In this document: one piece after another, positions 26,329 to 35,644 of the stretch
Layout: every line of letters starts with the position of its first letter
How positions within the stretch are numbered: the first letter of the stretch is position 1
From: Halomonas halocynthiae DSM 14573
Lineage (GTDB): Bacteria > Pseudomonadota > Gammaproteobacteria > Pseudomonadales > Halomonadaceae
Reading direction: 5' to 3'
Assembly: GCF_000425725.1 (NCBI RefSeq)
Contig: NZ_KE384439.1
Location: 529,309-593,308, forward strand
DNA length: 64,000 nucleotides
The notes under the pieces: generated by a model
Databases searched by the model: none
The model's input: the letters and a program-made list of their open reading frames with translations, nothing else
What the model was told of the DNA's origin: nothing
Translations under genes and position numbers: made by a program

Positions 26329-28221
26329 CTAAACTCGCGAAGCATACGCCGTCTGACTGGTCGGCGTATGTGCACCTTTACGCTGCTCCTGCGCCAGCCT
26401 TTCCGCCAGAGCAGCCCGTGGGTCTCGGGGGTAAAAACGCTCAGGCTGGCGTAATATTCGATGATAGAAACGTACGTCTTTGTACGGCATTTTCATGAAC
26501 CCTGACACACCCAGCCCTTCAATCAACCCCACGGCAGACAGAATATCACGCAAACATTGATGAAACTCCGCCTCACGGGACGGGTCCAGTAACCGATAAT
26601 AGCTATGTATCTTCATGTGCTCAGGCAGCACTTCGAAGATAATCATGCCGGTATGGTGAATATCGTTAAGTGTCTTCAAGGTGTTGATAATGGCGTCAGG
26701 CAGCGTTAGAAACTCCTCTGGGTCAGGGCCATCCTCAAAATAGCTGTGTAACCGGCTATGATCTTCAAGCTCCGGCACTGAGCTGACCTCGTATTTCAAC
26801 GAGCCATCCGGCACCGAAAAAGGCTGATCAATGGACTCACGCTCCACGTGCAGCGTATCGCGTGCATTGAACAGGCAACTCTTGAAAATACCCTGACGAT
26901 GCACACCACGTGCTAACGTCACCATATTATTCACCGCAGCCACAAATGCTGGTTTCAGCGCAGGGTCGTGTAAAATCAGCGAAGCGTCGATATGTACGCC
27001 GTCGGCTTCCCAGTTTACCGCCAGCCCACCTACAACCGGATACTTGCCTAAACGGCTGACAGAAGCGAGGAACGCTTTTTCAGTCTCCCCCATTCCCTGC
27101 ATGAAATTTTTGTAATAACGATCAAGCTGTACATCATCAACATGATCCAAGCTATTGATGTGCTCTTCTTCACGTAAAAATGCCTTGCGCGAACTGTACA
27201 CCACCGTATCAACGTCACGATCCAGCGCCCGGCTCCATACTGGCACCAGCGGCTGCTCTTCGGCGTCAGGCAAATCAAGCATCACGGTTCGTGCCAGCCG
27301 AGGCATCTCACGCAGGTAGTAATCTCCCGCTTTTCGGCGCACGGCGGGGTCCGCATCCAGCATGCCATCCAGCATGCGCGCAAACTCCTTGGGCAACCCC
27401 AGCGACGTCGCCGGAATCGCTTGATGACCAAAGCGGCACGACTGGCCGGACGCCAACGCATACAGCGTGCCCGCTGCCCCTTGTTCGTCAAAACGCGGAG
27501 ATGACAACGCCCCGTTAAGCTGATCTTCGCCGATGAAATAAACATCACCCAGCCGCGCATTAGTCTGCTGCATACTGTCTGACATCAGCTCCATGACGTT
27601 GGTCACCACAAACTGCTGACTGGCATCAAGCTGAGCAAACACCGATGACCCCCAGTCAATCAGGGCAATCGACTCATCGCGTTCATCAAACACTAAGTTC
27701 GACGGCTTAATATCACCATGAACTACCGGGCGACCCGCAGGGTTCGTTTCACAGCGCAGCGCCACCAAAAGATCCGCCAGCTGAGCAGCAATATGCACAA
27801 TCAAGCGTGGCGACAAGCGCCCACGAAGCAACGACACTTCTTCCAGGTTGATACCCGGTGCCCGCTGCATGACGAGGATCGACTGGTTACGCACCCGCTG
27901 ATACGCAATCAACCGAGGAATCCGAGGATGCGCCACCTGCTCCAGCATGAACGCTTCTTCTTCCAAACGATCCTGAAGATGCTGGGGCAGCGTAATGCGG
28001 CTGAATTTGAACACATAGGCGTCACCTTGCTCAGTTAGCCCAGCAAACACAAAGCCATAAGCCCCCTTACCAATCAGCGCAATATCACGATAACCCAAAA
28101 GAGCCAGCTTATTCTGGCACAGCGCCACCCACTCCTTGAGCTTTCGCGCATCGTCCTGTCTAAGCAAATAGATCGACTGATCTTCGGGAATGTAAAACTG
28201 CTGCAAATTAGCTTGGGGCAT
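26329..28221 (-). CDS. eukaryotic-type serine/threonine protein kinase with unknown C-terminal domain
   Basis: This 630-residue soluble protein has a kinase domain at about residues 45-310: glycine-rich loop IGKGAYGFVFAG, ATP-lysine in YVFKFSR, helix-C glutamates EEEAFMLEQVAHPRI, catalytic loop HGDIKPSNLVFD and metal loop DWGSS in place of DFG. All key residues needed for catalysis seem present. Residues about 330-600 form a domain I do not recognise (VVGGLAVNWEADG, SGFMKMPYKDVRFY). No transmembrane or PASTA segments are visible. ATG 28221 is preferred over GTG 28230 because AGGTGG precedes it. It starts 36 bp after pncB on the same strand, so the kinase is probably coexpressed with NAD salvage. 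Confidence 0.8.
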   Translation of the reverse strand: MPQANLQQFYIPEDQSIYLLRQDDARKLKEWVALCQNKLALLGYRDIALIGKGAYGFVFAGLTEQGDAYVFKFSRITLPQHLQDRLEEEAFMLEQVAHPRIPRLIAYQRVRNQSILVMQRAPGINLEEVSLLRGRLSPRLIVHIAAQLADLLVALRCETNPAGRPVVHGDIKPSNLVFDERDESIALIDWGSSVFAQLDASQQFVVTNVMELMSDSMQQTNARLGDVYFIGEDQLNGALSSPRFDEQGAAGTLYALASGQSCRFGHQAIPATSLGLPKEFARMLDGMLDADPAVRRKAGDYYLREMPRLARTVMLDLPDAEEQPLVPVWSRALDRDVDTVVYSSRKAFLREEEHINSLDHVDDVQLDRYYKNFMQGMGETEKAFLASVSRLGKYPVVGGLAVNWEADGVHIDASLILHDPALKPAFVAAVNNMVTLARGVHRQGIFKSCLFNARDTLHVERESIDQPFSVPDGSLKYEVSSVPELEDHSRLHSYFEDGPDPEEFLTLPDAIINTLKTLNDIHHTGMIIFEVLPEHMKIHSYYRLLDPSREAEFHQCLRDILSAVGLIEGLGVSGFMKMPYKDVRFYHRILRQPERFYPRDPRAALAERLAQEQRKGAHTPTSQTAYASRV

Positions 28222-28257
28222 CGGGTCCACCTACGGCTATCAGCTAGCAACTACCAG

Positions 28258-29661
28258 CTACGCAGTATGCGCCTTAATCAACGCTTCCTGAGCCTGTTTA
28301 AGCGTCGTGCTCAAGCCCACTTTGTAACGGTGTGGATTATCAAACCGCTTGTACTCCTGTGGCAGTTTGGCAAAGCGCTGCTGGCAGTACTCGGCAATCT
28401 CTGCCAGCGAACGCAAAGTAATGCTAATTTCACCGTTAGCCATCACCTCATGTAACAACGGCTCCTGGTGTAATTGGCCAAGCTCCATGCGCTTGAATGG
28501 GTCCGCTGGGTGGTGCATTACCTCAACATCAGCGTCATCGCTCAGCCCAATTACATCGGCCCCTACCCAGCCACCCTCAGCCGTCGTCAACCGCGACACC
28601 TGCTTGGCATGGGGCAACGTCACCTTCTCTAAGCTATCAGACAGTTTTATGCGTGGCTTACCATTAGAGTAAACCAGCTTGTAGACCCCATCTAACGCAC
28701 CATCAGGCTTGCCAATCACCAGATTCGTGCCAACACCGTACACATCAATGGCTGCCCCCTGTTCCTGCAGGCTTTTAATCACATACTCATCCAACGAGTT
28801 AGAAGCAGCGATCTTCACCGCATGCAGTCCTGCGGCATCGAGTAACTCTCGGCTTTGGCGTGATAGATAGGCGAGATCACCGCTATCCAAGCGAATTGCC
28901 TGTAACTGCTGACCGCGTGCCTGCATTTCCTTAGCTACCGTAATCGCGTTGGGTACACCACTTCTTAGTGTGTCGTAGGTATCCACCAACAATACACAAC
29001 CATCTGGGCGATGCTTGGCGAAGTCGCGAAAGGCCGCCAATTCGTCGTCATAACTTTGTACAAAGGAGTGGGCCATGGTGCCAGCCACTGGAATATTGAA
29101 ATCCTTGCCAGCCACCACATTACTCGTGGCATTCATCCCTCCCACAAACGCCGCCCGAGTTGCGTAATACCCGCCTGCCGCTTGTGCCCGACGTAGCCCG
29201 AAGTCCAGCAATGCTCGGTCGCCGGCGATCCAGCGCATACGACACGCTTTCGTAGCAATCAAGCTTTGAAAATTCAAAAGGTTAAGTAGCAGGGTTTCAA
29301 TCACCTGTGTTTCGATCAGCGTGCCTTCTACACGCAGCACCGGCTGATTCGGAAACACCACGTCGCCTTCTGACACCGAAGCAATTCGTCCGCGAAAGCG
29401 AAACGCTTTCAAATAGGCAAGAAAGTCGTCGGAAAAATTCTGTTGTGACAGATAGGCCAGATCCGCGTCGCTAAAGCGCAGTGACTCAATGGACTTCAGC
29501 AGATCCTCCAGCCCCGCAAAAATGGTATATCCCCCGCCGAACGGGTTGTTGCGAAAATAATAATCAAATACCGCATCCTGCAGGTGCGTCTCGCTCTTGA
29601 AGTACACTTGCGCCATGCTGAGCTGATACAAGTCGGTATAGGTTGCCGTGAAACTGAACAT
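28258..29661 (-). CDS. pncB: nicotinate phosphoribosyltransferase
   Basis: This 467-residue enzyme of the Preiss-Handler NAD salvage pathway joins nicotinate and PRPP to nicotinate mononucleotide. It has the N-terminal TDLYQLSMAQVYF, the DFGLRRAQ block, GTMAHSFVQSY (with the autophosphorylated His in related enzymes), RLDSGDLAYLSR and the phosphate-binding YGVGTNLVIGKPDGALDGVYKLV. I chose ATG 29661, five bases after AGGGG, over the ATG 18 bases upstream. It is the first gene of a unit with the kinase. Length and motifs fit the long bacterial NAPRT class. Confidence 0.93.
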   Translation of the reverse strand: MFSFTATYTDLYQLSMAQVYFKSETHLQDAVFDYYFRNNPFGGGYTIFAGLEDLLKSIESLRFSDADLAYLSQQNFSDDFLAYLKAFRFRGRIASVSEGDVVFPNQPVLRVEGTLIETQVIETLLLNLLNFQSLIATKACRMRWIAGDRALLDFGLRRAQAAGGYYATRAAFVGGMNATSNVVAGKDFNIPVAGTMAHSFVQSYDDELAAFRDFAKHRPDGCVLLVDTYDTLRSGVPNAITVAKEMQARGQQLQAIRLDSGDLAYLSRQSRELLDAAGLHAVKIAASNSLDEYVIKSLQEQGAAIDVYGVGTNLVIGKPDGALDGVYKLVYSNGKPRIKLSDSLEKVTLPHAKQVSRLTTAEGGWVGADVIGLSDDADVEVMHHPADPFKRMELGQLHQEPLLHEVMANGEISITLRSLAEIAEYCQQRFAKLPQEYKRFDNPHRYKVGLSTTLKQAQEALIKAHTA

Positions 29662-29811
29662 CTGATCCCCTGTTATCAATGACGCTTACCCACCGGCCCG
29701 TAACGCATCCCCATTCGGACAGTGATATAAATATGCCGACAAAAAGAACAATTCTATCTCACCGCGGAGCAGGCTGTCCTACTAGCCCAATCTCGTGTGG
29801 TCAGAAACGGA

Positions 29812-29869
29812 AATAAGTGACGTCATGTTCAGCTTCTCATTGGTGTTTTTTCACGAAACTTCACTTATT
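29812..29869. repeat. 9-bp inverted repeat near ada remnant
   Basis: AATAAGTGA (29812-29820) and TCACTTATT (29861-29869) are perfect inverted copies 40 bp apart, just before the ada fragment. They may be the scar of a lost insertion, a folded RNA element, or chance. Confidence 0.3.
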
Positions 29870-29893
29870 GAGGCTTCGACAAACAGACCGGAA

Positions 29894-30052
29894 CTCCTGG
29901 CAAGAAACGGATGAACGCAGACAGCGGTTACTGCAAAAGTCCCATCTCATGACAGGGGTTTCTGCTATGGCGTGATCACCACAGGCGTATGCTGCAAGCC
30001 ATCTTGTCGCTCCCGTAAATGTCACCCCAGCACGCAGGGAGCGTTTGTTTAG
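29894..30052 (+). pseudogene. remnant of Ada methyl-phosphotriester repair domain
   Basis: A plus-strand frame from about 29951 to the TAG at 30050-30052 encodes DRGFCYGVITTGVCCKPSC followed by RSRK. This matches the N-terminal zinc domain of Ada (pattern FxYGVxTTGIxCRPSCxSR), including two of its four zinc cysteines. The upstream piece in another frame reads TDERRQRLLQKSHL, like the Ada start. A frameshift separates the two, and the reading stops after 34 codons, so all later Ada domains are missing. I regard it as a decayed ada fragment rather than a functional gene. Confidence 0.6.
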
Positions 30053-30087
30053 CACAAACACCCCCCTGGCTGCTCAACGTTTTTCCA

Positions 30088-31374
30088 TCAGCTTAGGTGC
30101 AACAACATGGTTTCTGGCGAGGTCAAATAGTGCTTCCAAAGGTTGCAGAAACGCGCAATGGTACCGCCATCAATTAAGCGATGATCACCCGCCCAGGTAA
30201 CCGTCATGATCGCGCGCCGGCACACCTGGCCTGCGTCATCAAAACGCGGCAACCACTGGGTTTTACCCATGGCCACAATCGCCACTTCTGGGGTGTTAAT
30301 GATCGGCGCGGCATAGGTGCCGCCCAAGGCACCAATATTCGAGATGGTGATGGTGCCATCTTTCAGGTCAGACTGGGCAACCCGCCCTTCTCGCGCATCA
30401 TTGGTGAGGCGTTGAATGTCTCGCGCAATATCCAACAGACTGAGGCGCTCGACACCTTTAACATTCGGCACCATCAGTCCTGCTTTGCCATCCACTGCCA
30501 TGCCAATATTACACGAGGGCAGGTAGCGAATTTCATCACCCGATTCACTAAGCTGGCTGTTAAGAATCGGAAATTCAGCCACAGCCAAGGCCATGGCTTT
30601 CATGAAAAACGGCATCAACGTCAGCCGAGTTTCCAGCGCTTCAGCACGCGGCTTAAGTCGCTCACGCAAGGCAACCAATTCGGTAACATCGATCTCCTCA
30701 CCGTACTGAAAGTGCGGAATTGTACTGGCCGAAGCCACCATGCGTTTGGCCATGGCAGCACGCATCCCCCGCAGGGGTTCGACGCGCACTTCGCCAATCT
30801 CTTGAGCTGGCTGGCCGCTTGACGGTGCCGACGGTTCGGCGGTCAACCATGCCGCAATGTCTTCCTTGAGTACTCGGCCATTTTTACCTGAGCCTGGCAC
30901 CTGGGCCAAATCAAGATCGTGTTCACGTAACAATCGACGCACTGCTGGGCTAGCAGGGACCCTACCATACTCCCCCTCGCCAGAAGACGAGTGCTGCCTG
31001 CTGGCGCCTGCCACTGCATGCGGCTGTGCCTCAAGCGGTTCCAGCATGCTGCCTTCAACAGGCTCCTCGGCATTTTGCTTAACATCCTGCGCAACGTTTT
31101 GCGCACCATCCTGCGTAGCATCATCACCTGCTGAGTCATCGTCAGATACGTACGCATACAGCGGCGCATGTACCTTGGCAATCTCACCTTGCGCCACATA
31201 CAGTTTGGTGACTCGCCCAGCTTCTGGGGCGGTAATTTCGACCAGCGCTTTGTCTGTCATCACTTCAACCACGGGCTGGTCTTCAACGATCATATCGCCT
31301 TCGCTAACCCGCCACTCAACCACTTCGCATTCCACGATACCTTCACCGATATCGGGCAGTTTGAATTCACTCAT
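30088..31374 (-). CDS. bkdB: branched-chain 2-oxoacid dehydrogenase E2 (dihydrolipoyl acyltransferase)
   Basis: This 428-residue E2 subunit has one lipoyl domain (lysine in [13 protein letters not shown] near residue 43), an acidic Ala/Gln-rich linker, a peripheral-subunit-binding domain ([20 protein letters not shown], about 142-178) and the catalytic acyltransferase domain ending in [13 protein letters not shown] with the active His/Asp. It transfers the acyl group from E1 to CoA. It is the last gene of bkdA1-bkdA2-bkdB, 27 bp after bkdA2. No lipoamide dehydrogenase (E3) follows; instead the ada remnant lies beyond, so E3 must come from another locus. Confidence 0.9.
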   Translation of the reverse strand: MSEFKLPDIGEGIVECEVVEWRVSEGDMIVEDQPVVEVMTDKALVEITAPEAGRVTKLYVAQGEIAKVHAPLYAYVSDDDSAGDDATQDGAQNVAQDVKQNAEEPVEGSMLEPLEAQPHAVAGASRQHSSSGEGEYGRVPASPAVRRLLREHDLDLAQVPGSGKNGRVLKEDIAAWLTAEPSAPSSGQPAQEIGEVRVEPLRGMRAAMAKRMVASASTIPHFQYGEEIDVTELVALRERLKPRAEALETRLTLMPFFMKAMALAVAEFPILNSQLSESGDEIRYLPSCNIGMAVDGKAGLMVPNVKGVERLSLLDIARDIQRLTNDAREGRVAQSDLKDGTITISNIGALGGTYAAPIINTPEVAIVAMGKTQWLPRFDDAGQVCRRAIMTVTWAGDHRLIDGGTIARFCNLWKHYLTSPETMLLHLS

Positions 31375-31401
31375 GGGGTCTCTCCTGTCCTGATACCAAG
31401 C

Positions 31402-32388
31402 TTAAAAGTGCATACTTTCACGAATCGCCTCGAACACCTTAAGGTGATCGGGAATGTATTCCTTCTCCAGCGTTAGTGGGAACGGGGTATCCAGCCCCGT
31501 CACACGCCGGATGGGCGACTCCAGATACAAAAAGCAGCGCTCTTGAATGGCAGCAGCAATCTCACCAGCAAAGCCCCCAGTGCGTGGCGCTTCATGCGTC
31601 ACCACCAACCGCCCGGTTTTGAACACCGACTCCGCAATGGTCTCTTCATCCCAGGGCAGAATGCTGCGCAGGTCAATCACTTCACAAGAGATACCTTCTT
31701 TTTCAGCAAGCGCGACGGCCTTGCCAATGACTTCCATCTGGGCTCCCCAGCCCACCACGGTGATATCGCTACCTTCGCTGACGACCTCCGCAACGCCCAA
31801 CGGCAGCTGGTAATCCTCGTCAGGCACCTCACCTGTGGATGCACGATAAAGCCGCTTTGGCTCAAGAAACAGCACAGGGTCTGGGTCACGAATAGACGCC
31901 AGCAACAGACCTTTGGCTTGATGGGGGTTACGCGGTACCACCACCTTAAGCCCTGGCGTATGAGCGAAATACGCTTCTGGTGATTGAGAATGATAAAGCC
32001 CACCAGAAATGCCGCCTCCGTAGGGCGTGCGAATGGTCAGGCCGCCGACATTGAACAGATCGCCGGAGCGATAGCGAAACTTAGCGGTTTCGTTAACAAT
32101 CTGGTCGAATGCCGGAAAAATGTAGTCAGCAAACTGAATTTCAGCCACCGGCACAGAGCCTTGAGCCGCTAAACCATTGGCAAAGCCAATGATGCCCTGC
32201 TCCACTAGCGGTGTATTAAAACAACGCCTGCGACCATACTTTTCCTGCAAATGGCTGGTGGCACGGAACACGCCGCCAAAGCTACCCACATCTTCACCAA
32301 AGCACAGTACCTTCTCGTCTTCCGCCATAGCGATGTCCAACGCTTGGTTGATCGCCTGCAACATATTACGTGTTGGCATGTTAGGCAC
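31402..32388 (-). CDS. bkdA2: branched-chain 2-oxoacid dehydrogenase E1 beta subunit
   Basis: This 328-residue transketolase-like beta subunit carries [24 protein letters not shown] near residue 28, [22 protein letters not shown] and the C-terminal [15 protein letters not shown]. Together with E1 alpha it decarboxylates 2-oxoisovalerate and related acids from Val, Leu and Ile. Its start overlaps the end of bkdA1 by eight bases, implying translational coupling in a fixed 1:1 pair. [10 protein letters not shown] and HSQSPEAYF favour the branched-chain type over pyruvate dehydrogenase. Confidence 0.91.
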   Translation of the reverse strand: MPNMPTRNMLQAINQALDIAMAEDEKVLCFGEDVGSFGGVFRATSHLQEKYGRRRCFNTPLVEQGIIGFANGLAAQGSVPVAEIQFADYIFPAFDQIVNETAKFRYRSGDLFNVGGLTIRTPYGGGISGGLYHSQSPEAYFAHTPGLKVVVPRNPHQAKGLLLASIRDPDPVLFLEPKRLYRASTGEVPDEDYQLPLGVAEVVSEGSDITVVGWGAQMEVIGKAVALAEKEGISCEVIDLRSILPWDEETIAESVFKTGRLVVTHEAPRTGGFAGEIAAAIQERCFLYLESPIRRVTGLDTPFPLTLEKEYIPDHLKVFEAIRESMHF

Positions 32389-33589
32389 CTCCCTGAGTGT
32401 TATCGCGGGTATCTTCAGTGGGTTCTAACAGGCGAGCCCCCTTAGGGTATGCCTCAGGGTAACGGCGAATATGTGCGGTTAATGTCTCCATCTGCTCCTT
32501 TAATGCGGGTGTGACGTCGGCATACACATCAGAGATCAGGCTTTCCAGCGGCGGCGGCGGACGCTTCTCGGCACGCTTCAGCGTATCAAGCACATCACGA
32601 CGCAGTATCTCTTGTTGTGTTTTCTCCTCCTCATCACTCCACCAGTCCTGAGCCGTTAACCAGTGACGAAAGCGCAGTACCGGGTCTTTTTCCCGCCAAA
32701 TCTCTTCTTCTTTTTTCGAGCGATAACCCGATGGATCGTCTGACGATGAGTGCGCAGCAAGACGGTAGGTCATGGCCTCAATCAACACCGGTTTGTTCTG
32801 TTCTACTGCAATACGTCGCGCCTCTTGAGTCGCACGATAAACCGCCAGCAGGTCGTTTCCGTCCACTCGCAGCACTTGCATACCATAACCGAATGCACGC
32901 GGCGCAATACCATCACCGGCATACTGCTCCGATGACGGTGTTGAAATGGCATAGCCGTTGTTACGGCAGAAAAATATTACCGGAGCCTCATGTACCGCTG
33001 CCATATTCATACCCGCATGAAAGTCACCTTCTGACGCCGCCCCTTCACCAAAAAACACTAAGGTACAAAGCCCCTCTCCAGCGAGCTTCTGGCCATAGGC
33101 ATAACCGGCGGCTTGAGGGATCTGGGTACCTAGCGGTGAAGAAATTGTCATGTAATGCAGCTTGCGCGAGCCATAGTGCACCGGCATCTGACGGCCTTTG
33201 CCGTAATCCAGCTCGTTGCCGAACAGCTGATTCATGAACTCATCAATACTGAAGCCGCGATACAGCAACGCCCCCTGCTCACGGTATTGCGCCATGATCA
33301 TGTCAGCATCATCAAGCGCCGCCGTAGCACCAATTACCGCCGACTCTTCACCCGTACACTGCATATAGAACGACAGCCGCCCTTGGCGCTGAGACGCCAT
33401 CATGCGCTCGTCCAGCACTCGCGTGGCAAGCATGGCCTGATAGATACGCCGCGCCTTGTCACGATCAAGGCTGGGTCTGTCTGCACCATCAAGCAAGTCA
33501 CCCGCCTGAGACAGCACGCGGTAGGTAGGAATAGAAACGTCATTACCTGACAGAAAGTCAGGTGTGTGAATCTCATGCGCTGTGGTCAT
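32381..33589 (-). CDS. bkdA1: branched-chain 2-oxoacid dehydrogenase E1 alpha subunit
   Basis: This protein of about 402 residues uses thiamine diphosphate: the cofactor-binding [13 protein letters not shown] ... [14 protein letters not shown] block is near residues 210-245. [22 protein letters not shown] and the phosphorylation-loop-like [12 protein letters not shown] strongly resemble mitochondrial BCKDH E1 alpha, setting it apart from pyruvate dehydrogenase E1. I start at ATG 33589, eight bases after AAGGA; an ATG at 33595 is only two bases away from that site. It heads the bkd operon, with a LiuR-type palindrome upstream at 33681-33695. Confidence 0.92.
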   Translation of the reverse strand: MTTAHEIHTPDFLSGNDVSIPTYRVLSQAGDLLDGADRPSLDRDKARRIYQAMLATRVLDERMMASQRQGRLSFYMQCTGEESAVIGATAALDDADMIMAQYREQGALLYRGFSIDEFMNQLFGNELDYGKGRQMPVHYGSRKLHYMTISSPLGTQIPQAAGYAYGQKLAGEGLCTLVFFGEGAASEGDFHAGMNMAAVHEAPVIFFCRNNGYAISTPSSEQYAGDGIAPRAFGYGMQVLRVDGNDLLAVYRATQEARRIAVEQNKPVLIEAMTYRLAAHSSSDDPSGYRSKKEEEIWREKDPVLRFRHWLTAQDWWSDEEEKTQQEILRRDVLDTLKRAEKRPPPPLESLISDVYADVTPALKEQMETLTAHIRRYPEAYPKGARLLEPTEDTRDNTQGGA

Positions 33590-33953
33590 CGTCATGATCC
33601 TTGTCCCTTTTGAGGACAGTGTTGTCTGTTTTTTCCGGGATCGCCAGGGGATTGCCCCAGCGCCCATCAACGCTACAACCTGACGTTAACGTAAACTGCA
33701 ATGATTGGCCATAAAAGAAATAACCCTCAGCCCCCCAATGCTCCCCTTGACGTCAAATCGCTCCTTTTGTAGAACGTTCTATAAAAGGAACATTAACAGA
33801 AGAGGTGAATACCTTGGAGCTGTAGCGTAGTGACCTATCCGTATCCGATGCCATCCGCTGGCGCATACTGCGGATCGCCAACGGCAAGAACACAGACGTT
33901 AATAGCACGGATACCCTATTCATGGAGCTGGGCATCTATTGAGGTTAACCGCC
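33590..33953. other. bkd promoter region and spacer to the ABC operon end
   Basis: These 364 bases hold the LiuR-like palindrome and a second small palindrome AGAACGTTCT at 33771-33780. No convincing small gene is seen. It separates the bkd start from the 3' end of the yehW-like gene, and no classic terminator hairpin was found. Confidence 0.4.
33681..33695 (-). promoter_or_regulatory. LiuR-like palindromic operator upstream of bkd
   Basis: TGACGTTAACGTAAA (on the other strand TTTACGTTAACGTCA) is centred on the perfect palindrome ACGTTAACGT, about 95 bp upstream of bkdA1. From memory this fits the MerR-family LiuR motif proposed for branched-chain amino-acid catabolism in proteobacteria. No liuR gene is in the window. 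Confidence 0.5.
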
Positions 33954-34685
33954 TCACAAACCACTACGCCCTGACTGCAGCCAAGCAAACAGGCTGTCGA
34001 CACACAGTGCCAGCAACGCGATCAGCAGTGCGCCCTGTAGCACATGGGCGGTGTTGCCGTTAACAATGCCAGAAATGATCGGATCGCCAAGATTACTGGC
34101 CCCCATCGTAGCGCCAATAGCAGCGGTGGCGATGCTAATGGTCACCGAGGTACGAATACCCGCCACAATCACCGAGGCAGCCAGCGGCATTTCCACCCGC
34201 CATAGCCGCTGATGTGGCCGCATCCCCATACCTCTAGCGGCTTCTCGAACATCAGCAGAAACTCCCTGCAAGCCAGCTAATGTATTACGCACAATCGGTA
34301 ACAGCCCATACAGAAGTAGCGCGACGATTACCGGCAAGGTGCCAAAACCCAGCACAGGAACCGCCAATGCCAGCACGGCCACCGGCGGGAAGGTTTGACC
34401 AATTGCGGCTACCTGAGCGACAAGCGGTAGAAAATCTCTGCCCCATTGCCGAGTAACCGCGATCGACGCGCCCACCCCAATAATGATGGAAAGCGCGCCT
34501 GCCACGCTAACCACCAACACGTGCTTGCCTAGCAAGCTGAGAAAATCAGCACGGGCATAAATCACACTACGGCTGCTTGGCTCAAGCCAACGAAAAACCG
34601 GCTCAAGCTGATCCATCCCAACACAGGCAGCAAGCAGCAGGCCCAGCCACACCAGTGGCACAGTTAATCCGCGTAGCCGGCTCAC
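33954..34685 (-). CDS. yehW: osmoprotectant ABC transporter permease, YehW-like
   Basis: This 243-residue permease (the same length as E. coli YehW) has about six transmembrane helices and the binding-protein-dependent transport motif EAARGMGMRPHQRLWRVEMPLA, which contacts the ATPase. SVTISIATAAIGATMGASNLGDPI is typical of the OpuC/Yeh class. It is the last gene in the order osmF-yehY-yehX-yehW and overlaps yehX by four bases. A compatible solute such as glycine betaine is the likely cargo, which would suit a halotolerant host, but the E. coli system has low affinity and its physiology is unsure. Confidence 0.88.
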   Translation of the reverse strand: MSRLRGLTVPLVWLGLLLAACVGMDQLEPVFRWLEPSSRSVIYARADFLSLLGKHVLVVSVAGALSIIIGVGASIAVTRQWGRDFLPLVAQVAAIGQTFPPVAVLALAVPVLGFGTLPVIVALLLYGLLPIVRNTLAGLQGVSADVREAARGMGMRPHQRLWRVEMPLAASVIVAGIRTSVTISIATAAIGATMGASNLGDPIISGIVNGNTAHVLQGALLIALLALCVDSLFAWLQSGRSGL

Positions 34686-35644
34686 GACGACAGCCCCCTA
34701 GTCGTGCCCATCGGGGCCCTCGCCGTTACAACATCAGCTAAACGTAACGTGCCCAGACTCTCACTGCCCTCAACAACATTCAGACAATCAACGCGGTGCC
34801 ATAGCATCAACGAAAGCGCATCTCGCAGCGTTTTATTAGCATCGATATCTGGCACGCCTGATGTCATTTCAGCGTGGCATAGCCGTTGAGCAACCGGGGT
34901 CAGAGCCGCCTCTTTCAGACCACGGCTATTGCCGCCTAATAACGATTCGACAAATTCATCGACCGGCTCTCGTAGCAACTCAATTGGCCTGCCCTGCTGA
35001 CGAATTTGCCCTTCGTGCATAACGACTAAGCGGTCAGCTAGGCGCAACGCTTCATCCATATCATGGGTGACAAACACAATGGTTTTGTTAAGCCGATGGT
35101 GTAGCGACAATAGCTCTTCCTGCAGGCCATCACGAGTCAGCGGATCAAGTGCGCCGAACGGCTCATCCATTAACAGAATCTCTGGATCAGCCGCCAACGC
35201 CCGGGCAACACCGACCCGCTGTGCTTGCCCGCCAGAAAGCTGACGCGGGTATTTACCCGAAAAGCGCTCCGCGCTCATTCCCAGCAGCGCCATCAGCTCA
35301 TCAACCCGTGCGGCGATACGTTCTGGCTCCCAGCCTAATAACCGCGGCACCAAGCCAATATTGCGTGCCACCGTCCAGTGGGGAAACAGGCCAACATGTT
35401 GGATCACATAACCGATACGCCGTCTTAACAAGTCTTCACGAAAACCACGAACTGGCTGGCCGTCGATATGTATTTCACCCGCACTGTGCTCAATCAGCCG
35501 GTTGATCATGCGCAACGTTGTCGACTTGCCACAGCCCGAGGTGCCCACTAGTACACAAAATTCGCCCTTGTTAATGGTGAGGTTCAGGTCGCGAACGGCC
35601 CACATCTCACCAAACTGACGACTCAGGTTTTTCAGCTCAATCAT
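34682..35644 (-). CDS. yehX: osmoprotectant ABC transporter ATP-binding protein, YehX-like
   Basis: This 320-residue ATPase has Walker A GTSGCGKST, Q-loop VIQHVGLFPH, signature LSGGQAQRVGVARALA, Walker B ILLMDEPFGALD and the switch His in FVTHDMDEA. After about residue 250 a regulatory extension replaces a full pair of CBS domains (TLRDALSLMLWHRVDCLNVVEG). The start ATG 35644 overlaps the upstream permease stop as ATGA, which is why the longer start at 35668 was rejected. It energises the YehY/YehW permease pair. Confidence 0.92.
   Translation of the reverse strand: MIELKNLSRQFGEMWAVRDLNLTINKGEFCVLVGTSGCGKSTTLRMINRLIEHSAGEIHIDGQPVRGFREDLLRRRIGYVIQHVGLFPHWTVARNIGLVPRLLGWEPERIAARVDELMALLGMSAERFSGKYPRQLSGGQAQRVGVARALAADPEILLMDEPFGALDPLTRDGLQEELLSLHHRLNKTIVFVTHDMDEALRLADRLVVMHEGQIRQQGRPIELLREPVDEFVESLLGGNSRGLKEAALTPVAQRLCHAEMTSGVPDIDANKTLRDALSLMLWHRVDCLNVVEGSESLGTLRLADVVTARAPMGTTRGLSS

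Noticed and set aside
26343..26370. Hairpin CATACGCCG/CGGCGTATG as terminator
   Set aside because: It lies within the last codons of the kinase gene and has no T-run; it may act as a terminator but is not supported enough.
29861..30061. 66-residue minus-strand reading frame
   Set aside because: It is the antisense of the ada fragment, whose plus-strand sequence matches a known domain.
33753..33935. 60-residue minus-strand reading frame upstream of bkd
   Set aside because: Lacks a ribosome site and homology-like features; the region holds regulatory palindromes.
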